DNA of 8,138 bases, from assembly GCA_947442115.1 (NCBI GenBank), contig CANEVK010000120.1, positions 1-8,138 of the forward strand. Reading direction: 5' to 3'. Below, piece by piece: positions 1 through 5,486 of this stretch. Position 1 is the stretch's first letter. Every line of letters starts with the position of its first letter. This stretch comes from Bacteriovoracaceae bacterium. Lineage in GTDB: Bacteria; Bdellovibrionota; Bacteriovoracia; Bacteriovoracales; Bacteriovoracaceae. Position numbers and translations under genes: made by a program. Under the pieces are notes generated by a model that worked only from the letters and a program-made list of their open reading frames with translations, was not told the origin of the DNA and searched no databases.

Positions 1-626
1 AGTTTATTTTTAACCTTAAAGTAGAGAATTGGGGAGCATGTGAAAAAGTCATGCAAGAGCTCAAGCAACATCGTCATTATCGATTAACAGAAAGCTTTAA
101 TTATATGCAAGCACTCTTTGATCATTTTCAAAATGATCGCCCCATTTATCTTTATGATGAAAAATTTTTAAAATTTCCACTGCTTAATAATCAGCTCAAA
201 GTCATTCAGTTGTTGAGCTCAGCAGAGTATGACAAGGCGTCAATTTACTGGTCCAACCTTCAAGAGATAAATCCAGAGGTCTACCAAACTCATTTCTCAT
301 ATCATGGGGATGTTTGTCTCTTTTCGCTTTGTCTTGATAAGCACTTGCAGGCAAAGAAAACTTTCAAAAATATTCAGATAGAATTTTCTCGTCTCTCTGC
401 ACTTGAGAAAAAATTAATGGATATATTACGGATTGGACCACTCACCAAAGAAGAAATTTATTTCAGACTTTGGAATGAAAGAATTAATGAAAAAGCAGAT
501 TTAAAAAAGCTCACCATGATAGTGTCTCGATTAAAGCGCAAGACAGGGATAGAGATTGTTTCTGAAAAAGGTTGTTATAAATTAAAAATAAACAACCCTC
601 AAAATGTAAAGTTTAAGGCTTCTTGA
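1..626 (+). CDS. Protein with C-terminal OmpR-like winged helix (5' end outside window)
   Basis: The reading frame is open from base 3 with no stop, so the gene probably begins before the window. The ATG at base 51 has no well-spaced ribosome site (GGGGAG at 31-36 is 14 bases away), and the preceding codons read like an amphipathic helix. Counting from that ATG, residues 1-110 look all-helical, with a TPR-like stretch around residues 45-80 (pattern AEYDKASIYWSNLQEINPEVY-like, helix-turn-helix). Residues 115-178 have the layout of an OmpR/PhoB-type winged helix: LSxLEKKLMDIL, then TKEEIYFRLW, then the recognition-helix-like segment LTMIVSRLKRKTG, then a wing ending KGCYKL. Probable role is a DNA-binding regulator or effector, but no receiver domain is visible in the part present. 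It converges with the SGNH hydrolase gene and overlaps it by 14 bp. Function and target are unknown. Confidence 0.7.
   Translation, partial: FIFNLKVENWGACEKVMQELKQHRHYRLTESFNYMQALFDHFQNDRPIYLYDEKFLKFPLLNNQLKVIQLLSSAEYDKASIYWSNLQEINPEVYQTHFSYHGDVCLFSLCLDKHLQAKKTFKNIQIEFSRLSALEKKLMDILRIGPLTKEEIYFRLWNERINEKADLKKLTMIVSRLKRKTGIEIVSEKGCYKLKINNPQNVKFKAS
565..597 (-). terminator. Intrinsic terminator of the SGNH gene, inside the convergent CDS
   Basis: Read on the minus strand, a perfect 7-bp stem (GGTTGTT at 570-576 paired with AACAACC at 591-597) with a 14-nt A/T loop is followed by TTTTT (complement of 565-569). It starts 15 nt after the stop codon of the leftward gene. The same bases encode the wing of the rightward gene's winged helix. 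The long loop lowers confidence. Confidence 0.5.
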
Positions 627-1269
627 GTCTTGAATAAACTCCAGATGCCCAATCTTGGGCCAGTTTTTTTCCAACTCTAGGAATAGCATCATAATGAACG
701 CCATCGCCTTGATTTTGAGGATAATCAGTAAAAGTCCAACTCTTGATATAACTGCAGCCTAATCTTTGAGTCTCTTCACCAATCATGTTATGAACGGCTT
801 TCACTCCCTCTTCATTTTCTTGAGTCGGAACATTTAAATCCGGAGGGCCTACCCAAATACACTCGGCCCCAGCTTTTTGAACGCTGAGGATGAGAAATTG
901 AATATCACTTAGATCTGAAGGAGTGAGTTTTCTCCAGACCATATTCGTCCCTTGAACAATGAGCACTCTTTGAGGATTGTGCTCTTGAATTAATAATTCC
1001 AGCTTGGGAGTGGCACGGTTATCACCTCGACGGTTCAATCGACCCGTATGATGCTCCCAATATCCCCAGGTTAAATTATTTCCTTGAACCCAGTCCACAG
1101 GCCTTGTTCCACCGAAGGCATAGAGAGAGACTTCTTCTTTTTCATGTTCTAAAAGCCTCACGAGCTCTTCACCAAAAGCACCCACTCCATGGGAGTCAGA
1201 AATAATCAGGGTCTTTGATAAAGCACTGAGGGAAATGATCCATAGGCCAAGGAAGAGGAGTTGATTCAT
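613..1269 (-). CDS. Exported SGNH/GDSL-type hydrolase
   Basis: This 218-aa protein has the hallmarks of the SGNH hydrolase superfamily (esterases, lipases and carbohydrate deacetylases using a Ser-His-Asp set). Residues 1-18 form a hydrophobic signal peptide with possible cleavage after ALS. Block I is SDSHGVG with Ser26 as predicted nucleophile (first Gly of GDS replaced by Ser). Block II is the Gly53-Gly54 pair after YAF. Block III is QGTN with Asn109 for the oxyanion hole. Block V is DGVH with Asp189 and His192. The length fits a single SGNH domain. The product is predicted to act in the periplasm or at the surface; the substrate cannot be read from sequence. The Trp/His-rich segment at residues 60-80 is not part of the standard blocks. 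The start has a modest ribosome site (AAGG about 9 nt upstream). A good promoter lies just upstream, so it is probably transcribed alone. Confidence 0.82.
   Translation of the reverse strand: MNQLLFLGLWIISLSALSKTLIISDSHGVGAFGEELVRLLEHEKEEVSLYAFGGTRPVDWVQGNNLTWGYWEHHTGRLNRRGDNRATPKLELLIQEHNPQRVLIVQGTNMVWRKLTPSDLSDIQFLILSVQKAGAECIWVGPPDLNVPTQENEEGVKAVHNMIGEETQRLGCSYIKSWTFTDYPQNQGDGVHYDAIPRVGKKLAQDWASGVYSRLKKP
647..670 (+). terminator. Intrinsic terminator of the winged-helix gene, inside the SGNH CDS
   Basis: GCCCAATCTTGGGC (647-660) folds into a G/C-rich 5-bp stem with a 4-nt loop, followed after CAG by seven T residues (664-670). It lies 20 nt beyond the stop codon of the rightward gene and within the last codons of the leftward SGNH gene. 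The short stem and the 3-nt gap before the T tract are weaknesses. Confidence 0.5.
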
Positions 1270-1304
1270 CTAAAAACCTTTTTAAATTCAAGAGCTAAGA
1301 CTTA

Positions 1305-1334
1305 TTTATAGATCGCTTGATGAGGTCTGGTCAA
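1305..1334 (-). promoter_or_regulatory. Sigma70-type promoter for the SGNH hydrolase gene
   Basis: On the minus strand TTGACC (1334-1329, 5 of 6 to TTGACA) and TATAAA (1310-1305, 5 of 6 to TATAAT) are separated by 18 bp. Transcription would begin near 1298, giving a leader of about 30 nt before the ATG at 1269. This is the best promoter match in the window. Confidence 0.6.
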
Positions 1335-1346
1335 ACATCAAGATCT
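1310..1346. repeat. Inverted repeat flanking the -35 box (operator candidate)
   Basis: CTTGATG (1316-1322) and CATCAAG (1336-1342) form a perfect 7-bp inverted repeat with 13 bp between arms and about 20 bp between centres, roughly two helical turns. Similarity extends outward: AGATC precedes the left arm (1310-1314) and ATCT ends the right arm (1343-1346), with a 2-nt offset. One arm lies in the promoter spacer and the other just upstream of the -35 box of the SGNH promoter, a position typical of a dimeric regulator site. Confidence 0.4.
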
Positions 1347-1350
1347 TACT

Positions 1351-1376
1351 TGTTAAGGTTTCTTTAACACTTAAGT
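1351..1376. repeat. Short inverted repeat and palindrome in the divergent intergenic region
   Basis: TGTTAAGG (1351-1358) can pair with CTTTAACA (1362-1369) as an 8-bp stem (one G-T pair) around a TTT loop, and ACTTAAGT (1369-1376) is a perfect palindrome directly after it. It lies between the SGNH promoter and the PilZ gene. It may be a protein-binding site or simply A/T-rich symmetry. Confidence 0.25.
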
Positions 1377-1390
1377 TGTTGATTTTTTTT

Positions 1391-1408
1391 AAGAAATTAA
1401 AGAAATTA
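1391..1408 (+). repeat. Tandem 9-bp direct repeat in the PilZ leader
   Basis: AAGAAATTA occurs twice head to tail (1391-1399 and 1400-1408), about 45-60 bp upstream of the PilZ start codon. The sequence TAGAAT (1407-1412), a possible -10 box, begins at the end of the second copy, but no acceptable -35 lies at the right distance. A regulatory role is only a possibility. Confidence 0.3.
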
Positions 1409-1435
1409 GAATTTAGCTTAATGAACTTTTAAGAT

Positions 1436-1445
1436 GAGGCGCCTC
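1436..1445. repeat. 10-bp palindrome overlapping the PilZ Shine-Dalgarno
   Basis: GAGGCGCCTC is a perfect 10-bp palindrome, unusually G/C-rich for its surroundings. Its left half supplies the GAGG ribosome site (1436-1439), which is 11 nt from the ATG at 1451. It could bind a dimeric protein or allow pairing between two transcripts; no loop is available for an intramolecular hairpin. Confidence 0.35.
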
Positions 1446-1450
1446 TATTC

Positions 1451-2107
1451 ATGGCCGGTTTTCCAAATTATCGCTATATTTCTGATCCGCAGGAATTGAT
1501 GTCGATTTTAAAAAATAGATCTGAATTGAATAAGGCCATGGTGTGGCAGACATTGGGGAGCCGTAGGGATATCTATCATATTGATAGGATTGATGTGATC
1601 GATGGCAGAGTTCTTTTACAAACCACAGGTGCATTCGACTTCATGTATTTTTCACCGGTTTATTTTTATATTGATCATCGAAATTTAATTTTCAAATTAA
1701 ATGAGACAGATATTAAAGTTCATAAAAATATTCTTGTTCTCAATCTTCCGAAAGTCGCAAAATGTCTTGAAGATAGAATCCACCCACGTTTTCAATTCCC
1801 TCAAGATTCGATCAAGGTTTCTCTCAAATCCCTGTCGGGTCAGGTGACAAATTATGCCACGGGCTCTTTTTGTGATATTTCAAAATTTGGTTTTAGTATC
1901 TACTGGCCTTCAAAGCAGAAAGATTTTTTTAAAAAGTTTCATTACTTTAAAATGGTAAAAATAAATTCCAAAGAAACAAATGTTCCTGCTGATTTTTCAG
2001 TCGCCCATGTTTCTCCAACTTCGGATAGTCGCTTGGTTAAAGTTGGATTCTCATCGGATTCGGTCTTTTTAGAGAACTTTCAGGCCCAGCTCTTCGGTTC
2101 TCTCTAA
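1451..2107 (+). CDS. YcgR-like PilZ domain protein (c-di-GMP receptor)
   Basis: The 218-aa cytoplasmic protein has the two signature motifs of a PilZ c-di-GMP-binding domain: Arg109-x3-Arg113 in the segment EDRIHPRF and Asp142-x-Ser144-x2-Gly147 in CDISKFGFSI. In known PilZ proteins the arginines and the DxSxxG loop wrap the intercalated c-di-GMP dimer. Residues 25-105 are beta-rich and resemble the N-terminal YcgR-type domain that precedes PilZ in flagellar brake proteins (pattern VWQTLG..IDRIDVIDG..VLLQ, ending NLPKVAKCLEDR). It therefore probably links c-di-GMP level to motility, gliding or envelope behaviour, though the output partner is not visible. There is no signal peptide or membrane segment. 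It is divergent from the SGNH gene and 72 bp upstream of the OPT transporter gene, with no terminator seen between, so co-transcription with the transporter is possible. Confidence 0.85.
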   Translation: MAGFPNYRYISDPQELMSILKNRSELNKAMVWQTLGSRRDIYHIDRIDVIDGRVLLQTTGAFDFMYFSPVYFYIDHRNLIFKLNETDIKVHKNILVLNLPKVAKCLEDRIHPRFQFPQDSIKVSLKSLSGQVTNYATGSFCDISKFGFSIYWPSKQKDFFKKFHYFKMVKINSKETNVPADFSVAHVSPTSDSRLVKVGFSSDSVFLENFQAQLFGSL

Positions 2108-2179
2108 GTTTTAATTTACTCCCGATAATTAATTGTTAAAATGTCCTTCATTATTAATGCTCTGTTTAAAGGTCATTTT

Positions 2180-4048
2180 ATGATTAAAGAACTTACTCCA
2201 GAACAAGTCAGAACCATGTCGCTAGAAGAAAAAGACGAGTGGTGGCTTAAAAATGTTTATAAAGGCGATATGCCTCAGCTCACCCTGCGTTCAGCTCTTA
2301 CAGGTATGGTCTTGGGAGGAGTCTTATCTCTGACCAATCTTTATATTGGAATCAAAACAGGGTGGACTCTAGGAGTGGGGATTTCTTCAGTGATCCTCTC
2401 TTACGCTCTTTTTAAGTTCCTCGCTAAAATTAAACTCGGCTCTCCGATGTCTATCTTAGAGAACAATGCCATGCAGAGTATTGCTACGAGTGCTGGGTAT
2501 ATGACGGCCCCGATGATGGCCTCCATTCCTGCTTACATGATGGTCACAGGGCAAGTGATCCCGATGTGGCAGTGTTTTTGGTGGATTGTTGTTTTATCTC
2601 TTCTTGGTGTTCTTTTTGCTTTCCCGCTTAAAAGAAGATTTATTAATGATGAGCAAATGCCTTTTCCTGAAGGATACGCCGCTGGTGTGGTGCTTGATAG
2701 CCTTCATGATGAAGAATCCAATGATGGCATGTTTAAAGCGAAACTGATGATGGTTGGTGCAGGGCTGTCTGCCTTGATTGAAATTCTTCGCGCTGATGTG
2801 GTGCTGGAAAAAATAAAACTCAAATTCCTCGCCATCCCTCACCACTGGGATGATTTTATTTATAATTTTGTGACTCCAAAAATCATGGGGACTCCGCTTA
2901 AAGATCTCACGATTCAGTTTGATTCATCCATTGTGATGATGGGAACTGGTGGGCTTATGAGTATGAAGACGGCGATGTCGATCTTACTAGGAGCCTTTAT
3001 TAATTATTTTATCCTTGCTCCTTATTATATCGATGCAGGCATTATTTCTGGAGCAAACTTTAAGGCTATTACGATGTGGAGTTTGTGGGGAGGAGCGGCC
3101 ATTATGACCACTTCTTCACTTTTTAACTTTTTTTCTAAGCCACAGATTATTCTCCAAAGTTTTCAGAAAATGGTTTCCCGAAAGAAAAAAGATCAAAATG
3201 ATCCCCTTGAGAAAATTGAACTTCCGATGTGGCTCTTTGTTGTAGGAATTCCTGTCGTAGGTGCTCTAACGGTTTATATGGGACATGTGTGGTTTGGGAT
3301 TCACTACTGGTTGGGTCTTATTGCGATTCCACTGGTTTTTGTTTTCACATTGATTGCTGTCACTTCAACCGGTCTGACGGCCATTACTCCTGGTGGGGCC
3401 CTAGGGAAACTCACGCAAATTACTTATGGTGTTCTGGCACCAGGAAATGTGACCACGAATCTCATGACGGCCGGAATTACGTCTGAGGTTTCTCTCAATG
3501 CTTCAAATCTTCTTATGGATATTAAGCCAGCTTACATGTTAGGGGGAAAACCTCGCCTGCAGGCGATTGGCCATATCCTAGGGATTTTTGCTGGTGGATT
3601 AGTTGCCGTTCCCGTTTTCTATAGTCTCTTTCATGGAGATATTTCTCTTTTTACATCTGAGACTTTACCTCTTCCAAGTGCTTCCATCTGGAAAGGTGTC
3701 TCTGAAGTTTTAACTAAAGGCTTGAGTAATCTTCACATCACGGCCCAAGTGGCTGCCCTGATCGGCGGGATTCTAGGGATTGTATTTGAAATCTTGAATA
3801 AGAAAACCAATGGAAAGTTTCCCCTCTCAGGTGTCGGGCTTGGTTTAGGCTTCGTCTTAAGATTTACAGATGCCTGGTCGATGGCACTTGGAACACTTGT
3901 CTTTTGGGTTGCTAGAAAACTTTGCAAAAATAAAGAGGGTGTAGGTTACAAAGCCTTTGTTGATAATCAAGAAACTCTCGCTGCTGGCGTGATTGCAGGT
4001 GGGTCGATTATCGGTATTATTTTAATACTTCTCGAGACGGCGGTTTAA
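2180..4048 (+). CDS. OPT-family transporter (oligopeptide or metal-chelate uptake)
   Basis: This 622-aa integral membrane protein belongs to the OPT family (TC 2.A.67), secondary transporters that take up oligopeptides or siderophore-like metal chelates. Family marks include the N-terminal PQLTLRSALTG segment, the first membrane pair with NLYIGIKTGWTLG, ILENNAMQSIATSAG around residues 93-106, and PFPEG at 161-165. About 14 hydrophobic segments alternate with short charged loops, and a lysine-rich loop (SRKKKDQND) lies near the middle. I chose the ATG at 2180 because AAAGG (2168-2172) sits 7 nt upstream and the protein then starts MIKELTPEQ. An in-frame ATG at 2141 lacks any ribosome site. The substrate cannot be told from sequence. 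The next gene starts only 5 bp after its stop, indicating an operon with the glycosidase. Confidence 0.92.
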   Translation: MIKELTPEQVRTMSLEEKDEWWLKNVYKGDMPQLTLRSALTGMVLGGVLSLTNLYIGIKTGWTLGVGISSVILSYALFKFLAKIKLGSPMSILENNAMQSIATSAGYMTAPMMASIPAYMMVTGQVIPMWQCFWWIVVLSLLGVLFAFPLKRRFINDEQMPFPEGYAAGVVLDSLHDEESNDGMFKAKLMMVGAGLSALIEILRADVVLEKIKLKFLAIPHHWDDFIYNFVTPKIMGTPLKDLTIQFDSSIVMMGTGGLMSMKTAMSILLGAFINYFILAPYYIDAGIISGANFKAITMWSLWGGAAIMTTSSLFNFFSKPQIILQSFQKMVSRKKKDQNDPLEKIELPMWLFVVGIPVVGALTVYMGHVWFGIHYWLGLIAIPLVFVFTLIAVTSTGLTAITPGGALGKLTQITYGVLAPGNVTTNLMTAGITSEVSLNASNLLMDIKPAYMLGGKPRLQAIGHILGIFAGGLVAVPVFYSLFHGDISLFTSETLPLPSASIWKGVSEVLTKGLSNLHITAQVAALIGGILGIVFEILNKKTNGKFPLSGVGLGLGFVLRFTDAWSMALGTLVFWVARKLCKNKEGVGYKAFVDNQETLAAGVIAGGSIIGIILILLETAV

Positions 4049-4053
4049 TTTTT

Positions 4054-5388
4054 ATGGAGTACCAATTTCCTTCAGGCTTTTTCTTTGGCGTGTCCAATGC
4101 GGCCAACCAAGTTGAAGATGAGCTGGAGGATAATTGGCTCCGTTTCTCTCATCAAAATCGCCTTAGATGCTTTAACCATGTTCCTCATCATGCTGAGAGG
4201 ATTCGCTTTTGGTCACAACCAGAGATTGAATTAGATCTGGCGCAAAATTTAGGTGTGCACGTTTTTCGACTCAGCCTGGCCTGGGAAAGACTCGTGCCCC
4301 AGAGAGGTGAGTGGAATGAATTGGCCGCTCGAGGCTATCTTGAGATGCTTAAAGGTATTAAAAAGCGGGGCATGAAAGTCATGCTCACCCTTTTTCATCA
4401 CTCTATCCCAAAATGGATGGAGGATGATGGTGGCTGGGTAAATCCCATCTCAATCGAAGATTTTCGTTTTTATTCGCAAAAATCCCTGGAAGCTTTTGGA
4501 GAGGATGTTGATTTTTGGATCACATTAAATGAGCCCGTTCCTTGGTCTTATCTCACATATAACGAAGGACTTTTTCCTCCAGGTTGTAAGGGAAGTCTTT
4601 TGGCCCATTTTAAAGCTTTGAAACACATGAGTTTATCTCACAATGAATTTTATAAAACAGTCAGAAAAAATCAGAGCACCCCAGTAGGAATCGCTCACCA
4701 TATGGGACTCCATCAGGGACGTGGATGGTTTAATCACTTATTTTCAAAAGTGTCTGATTATCTTGCCCACTGGCACTTTCTTGACGGGATTGCCGATCAC
4801 ATGGATTTTTTTGGGATTAATTACTATGGGGCGGAATGGATGACACCTCAAGGTCCTGCCCAATATGAAGACCTCGATTTTTCAGATGCTGGAAGAGCGA
4901 TTTGCCCAGAAGGTCTGTATCAACTCCTTTATTGTATTCATCAAAAGTTTCCTAAACTTCCCATTATCATCACGGAAAATGGTGTGGGCGATGGTACGGA
5001 CTCCGTGAGACCGGCCTATATGGTGGAGCATCTTATCGCCGTTCAGTGTGCTATCGAGAACAAGATTCCGGTCATTGGCTATGTTCACTGGACCCTGTCA
5101 GATAATCTTGAGTGGAGTGATGGCTATGGGCCCAAGTTTGGGCTTGTTGAGGTGGATAGAAAAAATAATCTCAAACGTCTCCCTCGCCCCAGTTATTCGC
5201 TTTATCAAAAAATCATTCAAGAAAAAAAGATTACTTTAGAGATGCGCCAAACTGCCTGGCAGACCTACAAAGCGATTCAAGGACAACCTCGACCCTACTG
5301 GCGAAGCCCTGATGGCAAGCAAGGACTGGATGAGGCCCAAGAGCGACTAACCCCCAAATCTCAGGATTGGCGTTTTCCAATTGCTTGA
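4054..5388 (+). CDS. SFR2-like family 1 glycoside hydrolase / transglycosidase
   Basis: The 444-aa soluble protein has a complete GH1 catalytic set: His115, Asn159-Glu160 (NEP, acid/base), Glu308 (ITENG, nucleophile), Trp346 and Glu353-Trp354 in the DNLEW motif. Canonical GH1 enzymes have HW at His115; here it is HH, and the distance between catalytic glutamates (148) is shorter than the usual 185-190. Both traits fit plant SFR2, as do EDELEDNWLRF (21-31), FWSQPEIELDLAQNLGV (52-68), VMLTLFHHS, GINYYG, SDNLEWSDGYGPKFGLV and the 50-residue tail with AW (401-402), RPYWR (413-417) and DWRF (438-441). SFR2 moves galactose between galactolipids of the chloroplast envelope, so a glycolipid substrate is inferred here, not shown. 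It lacks the long N-terminal insertion of plant SFR2 and any signal peptide. It sits 5 bp after the OPT gene, with a weak ribosome site, suggesting translational coupling. The resemblance is from memory, not a search. Confidence 0.93.
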   Translation: MEYQFPSGFFFGVSNAANQVEDELEDNWLRFSHQNRLRCFNHVPHHAERIRFWSQPEIELDLAQNLGVHVFRLSLAWERLVPQRGEWNELAARGYLEMLKGIKKRGMKVMLTLFHHSIPKWMEDDGGWVNPISIEDFRFYSQKSLEAFGEDVDFWITLNEPVPWSYLTYNEGLFPPGCKGSLLAHFKALKHMSLSHNEFYKTVRKNQSTPVGIAHHMGLHQGRGWFNHLFSKVSDYLAHWHFLDGIADHMDFFGINYYGAEWMTPQGPAQYEDLDFSDAGRAICPEGLYQLLYCIHQKFPKLPIIITENGVGDGTDSVRPAYMVEHLIAVQCAIENKIPVIGYVHWTLSDNLEWSDGYGPKFGLVEVDRKNNLKRLPRPSYSLYQKIIQEKKITLEMRQTAWQTYKAIQGQPRPYWRSPDGKQGLDEAQERLTPKSQDWRFPIA

Positions 5389-5395
5389 AATTTAA

Positions 5396-5431
5396 TGCTT
5401 CCAGACTGAATCGTCGGGAACAGTTTTTTTT
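5396..5431 (+). terminator. Intrinsic terminator after the GH1 gene
   Basis: Bases 5396-5402 pair with 5416-5422 (one mismatch, one G-T pair), extended by GAC/GTC (5404-5406 with 5413-5415) past a bulged A, around a 6-nt loop. Eight T residues (5424-5431) follow after one G. It begins 8 nt after the GH1 stop and would end the OPT-GH1 transcript. Confidence 0.55.
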
Positions 5432-5457
5432 CATTTTCACCAAAGAAGCTCGCTAGA

Positions 5458-5478
5458 CTCCTCTGTAATTAAGAGGAG
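5458..5478 (+). promoter_or_regulatory. Inverted repeat sequestering the ribosome-binding site
   Basis: CTCCTCT (5458-5464) is perfectly complementary to AGAGGAG (5472-5478) with a 7-nt loop (GTAATTA). The right arm contains the strong Shine-Dalgarno AGGAG (5474-5478), 8 nt before the GTG start at 5487. If the leader RNA includes both arms, the hairpin would mask the ribosome site. No convincing promoter fixes the transcript start: TAGACT at 5454-5459 would give a start inside the left arm region and remove the hairpin. Confidence 0.4.
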
Positions 5479-5486
5479 AGGGACAG

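Noticed and set aside
1379..1412. Promoter for the PilZ gene (TTGATT ... TAGAAT)
   Set aside because: The spacer would be 22 bp, and no FliA-type promoter sequence is visible either.
1449..1634. Antisense open frame opposite the start of the PilZ gene
   Set aside because: It lies wholly opposite a gene with clear PilZ motifs, has no ribosome site I can see, and its product has no recognisable pattern.
2141..2179. In-frame ATG 39 bases upstream of the chosen OPT start
   Set aside because: No Shine-Dalgarno precedes it, the extra 13 residues do not resemble the family N terminus, and AAAGG is well spaced before the ATG at 2180.
2108..2179. Promoter or terminator between the PilZ and OPT genes
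   Set aside because: The A/T-rich spacer has no stem followed by a T tract, and TTGTTA at 2133-2138 has no -10 box at 16-18 bp.
3229..3486. Cysteine-rich open frame inside the OPT gene
   Set aside because: It is a shifted-frame reading of membrane-segment codons in an intact, motif-supported gene.
4054..5388. Ordinary beta-glucosidase or a gene damaged in the middle
   Set aside because: The short spacing between catalytic glutamates first suggested a deletion, but all key residues are in place and the same shortening fits SFR2-type proteins.
5231..5443. Leftward open frame across the GH1 tail and terminator
   Set aside because: It overlaps the GH1 tail, whose DWRF and RPYWR motifs support the rightward frame, and it starts in the intrinsic terminator region.
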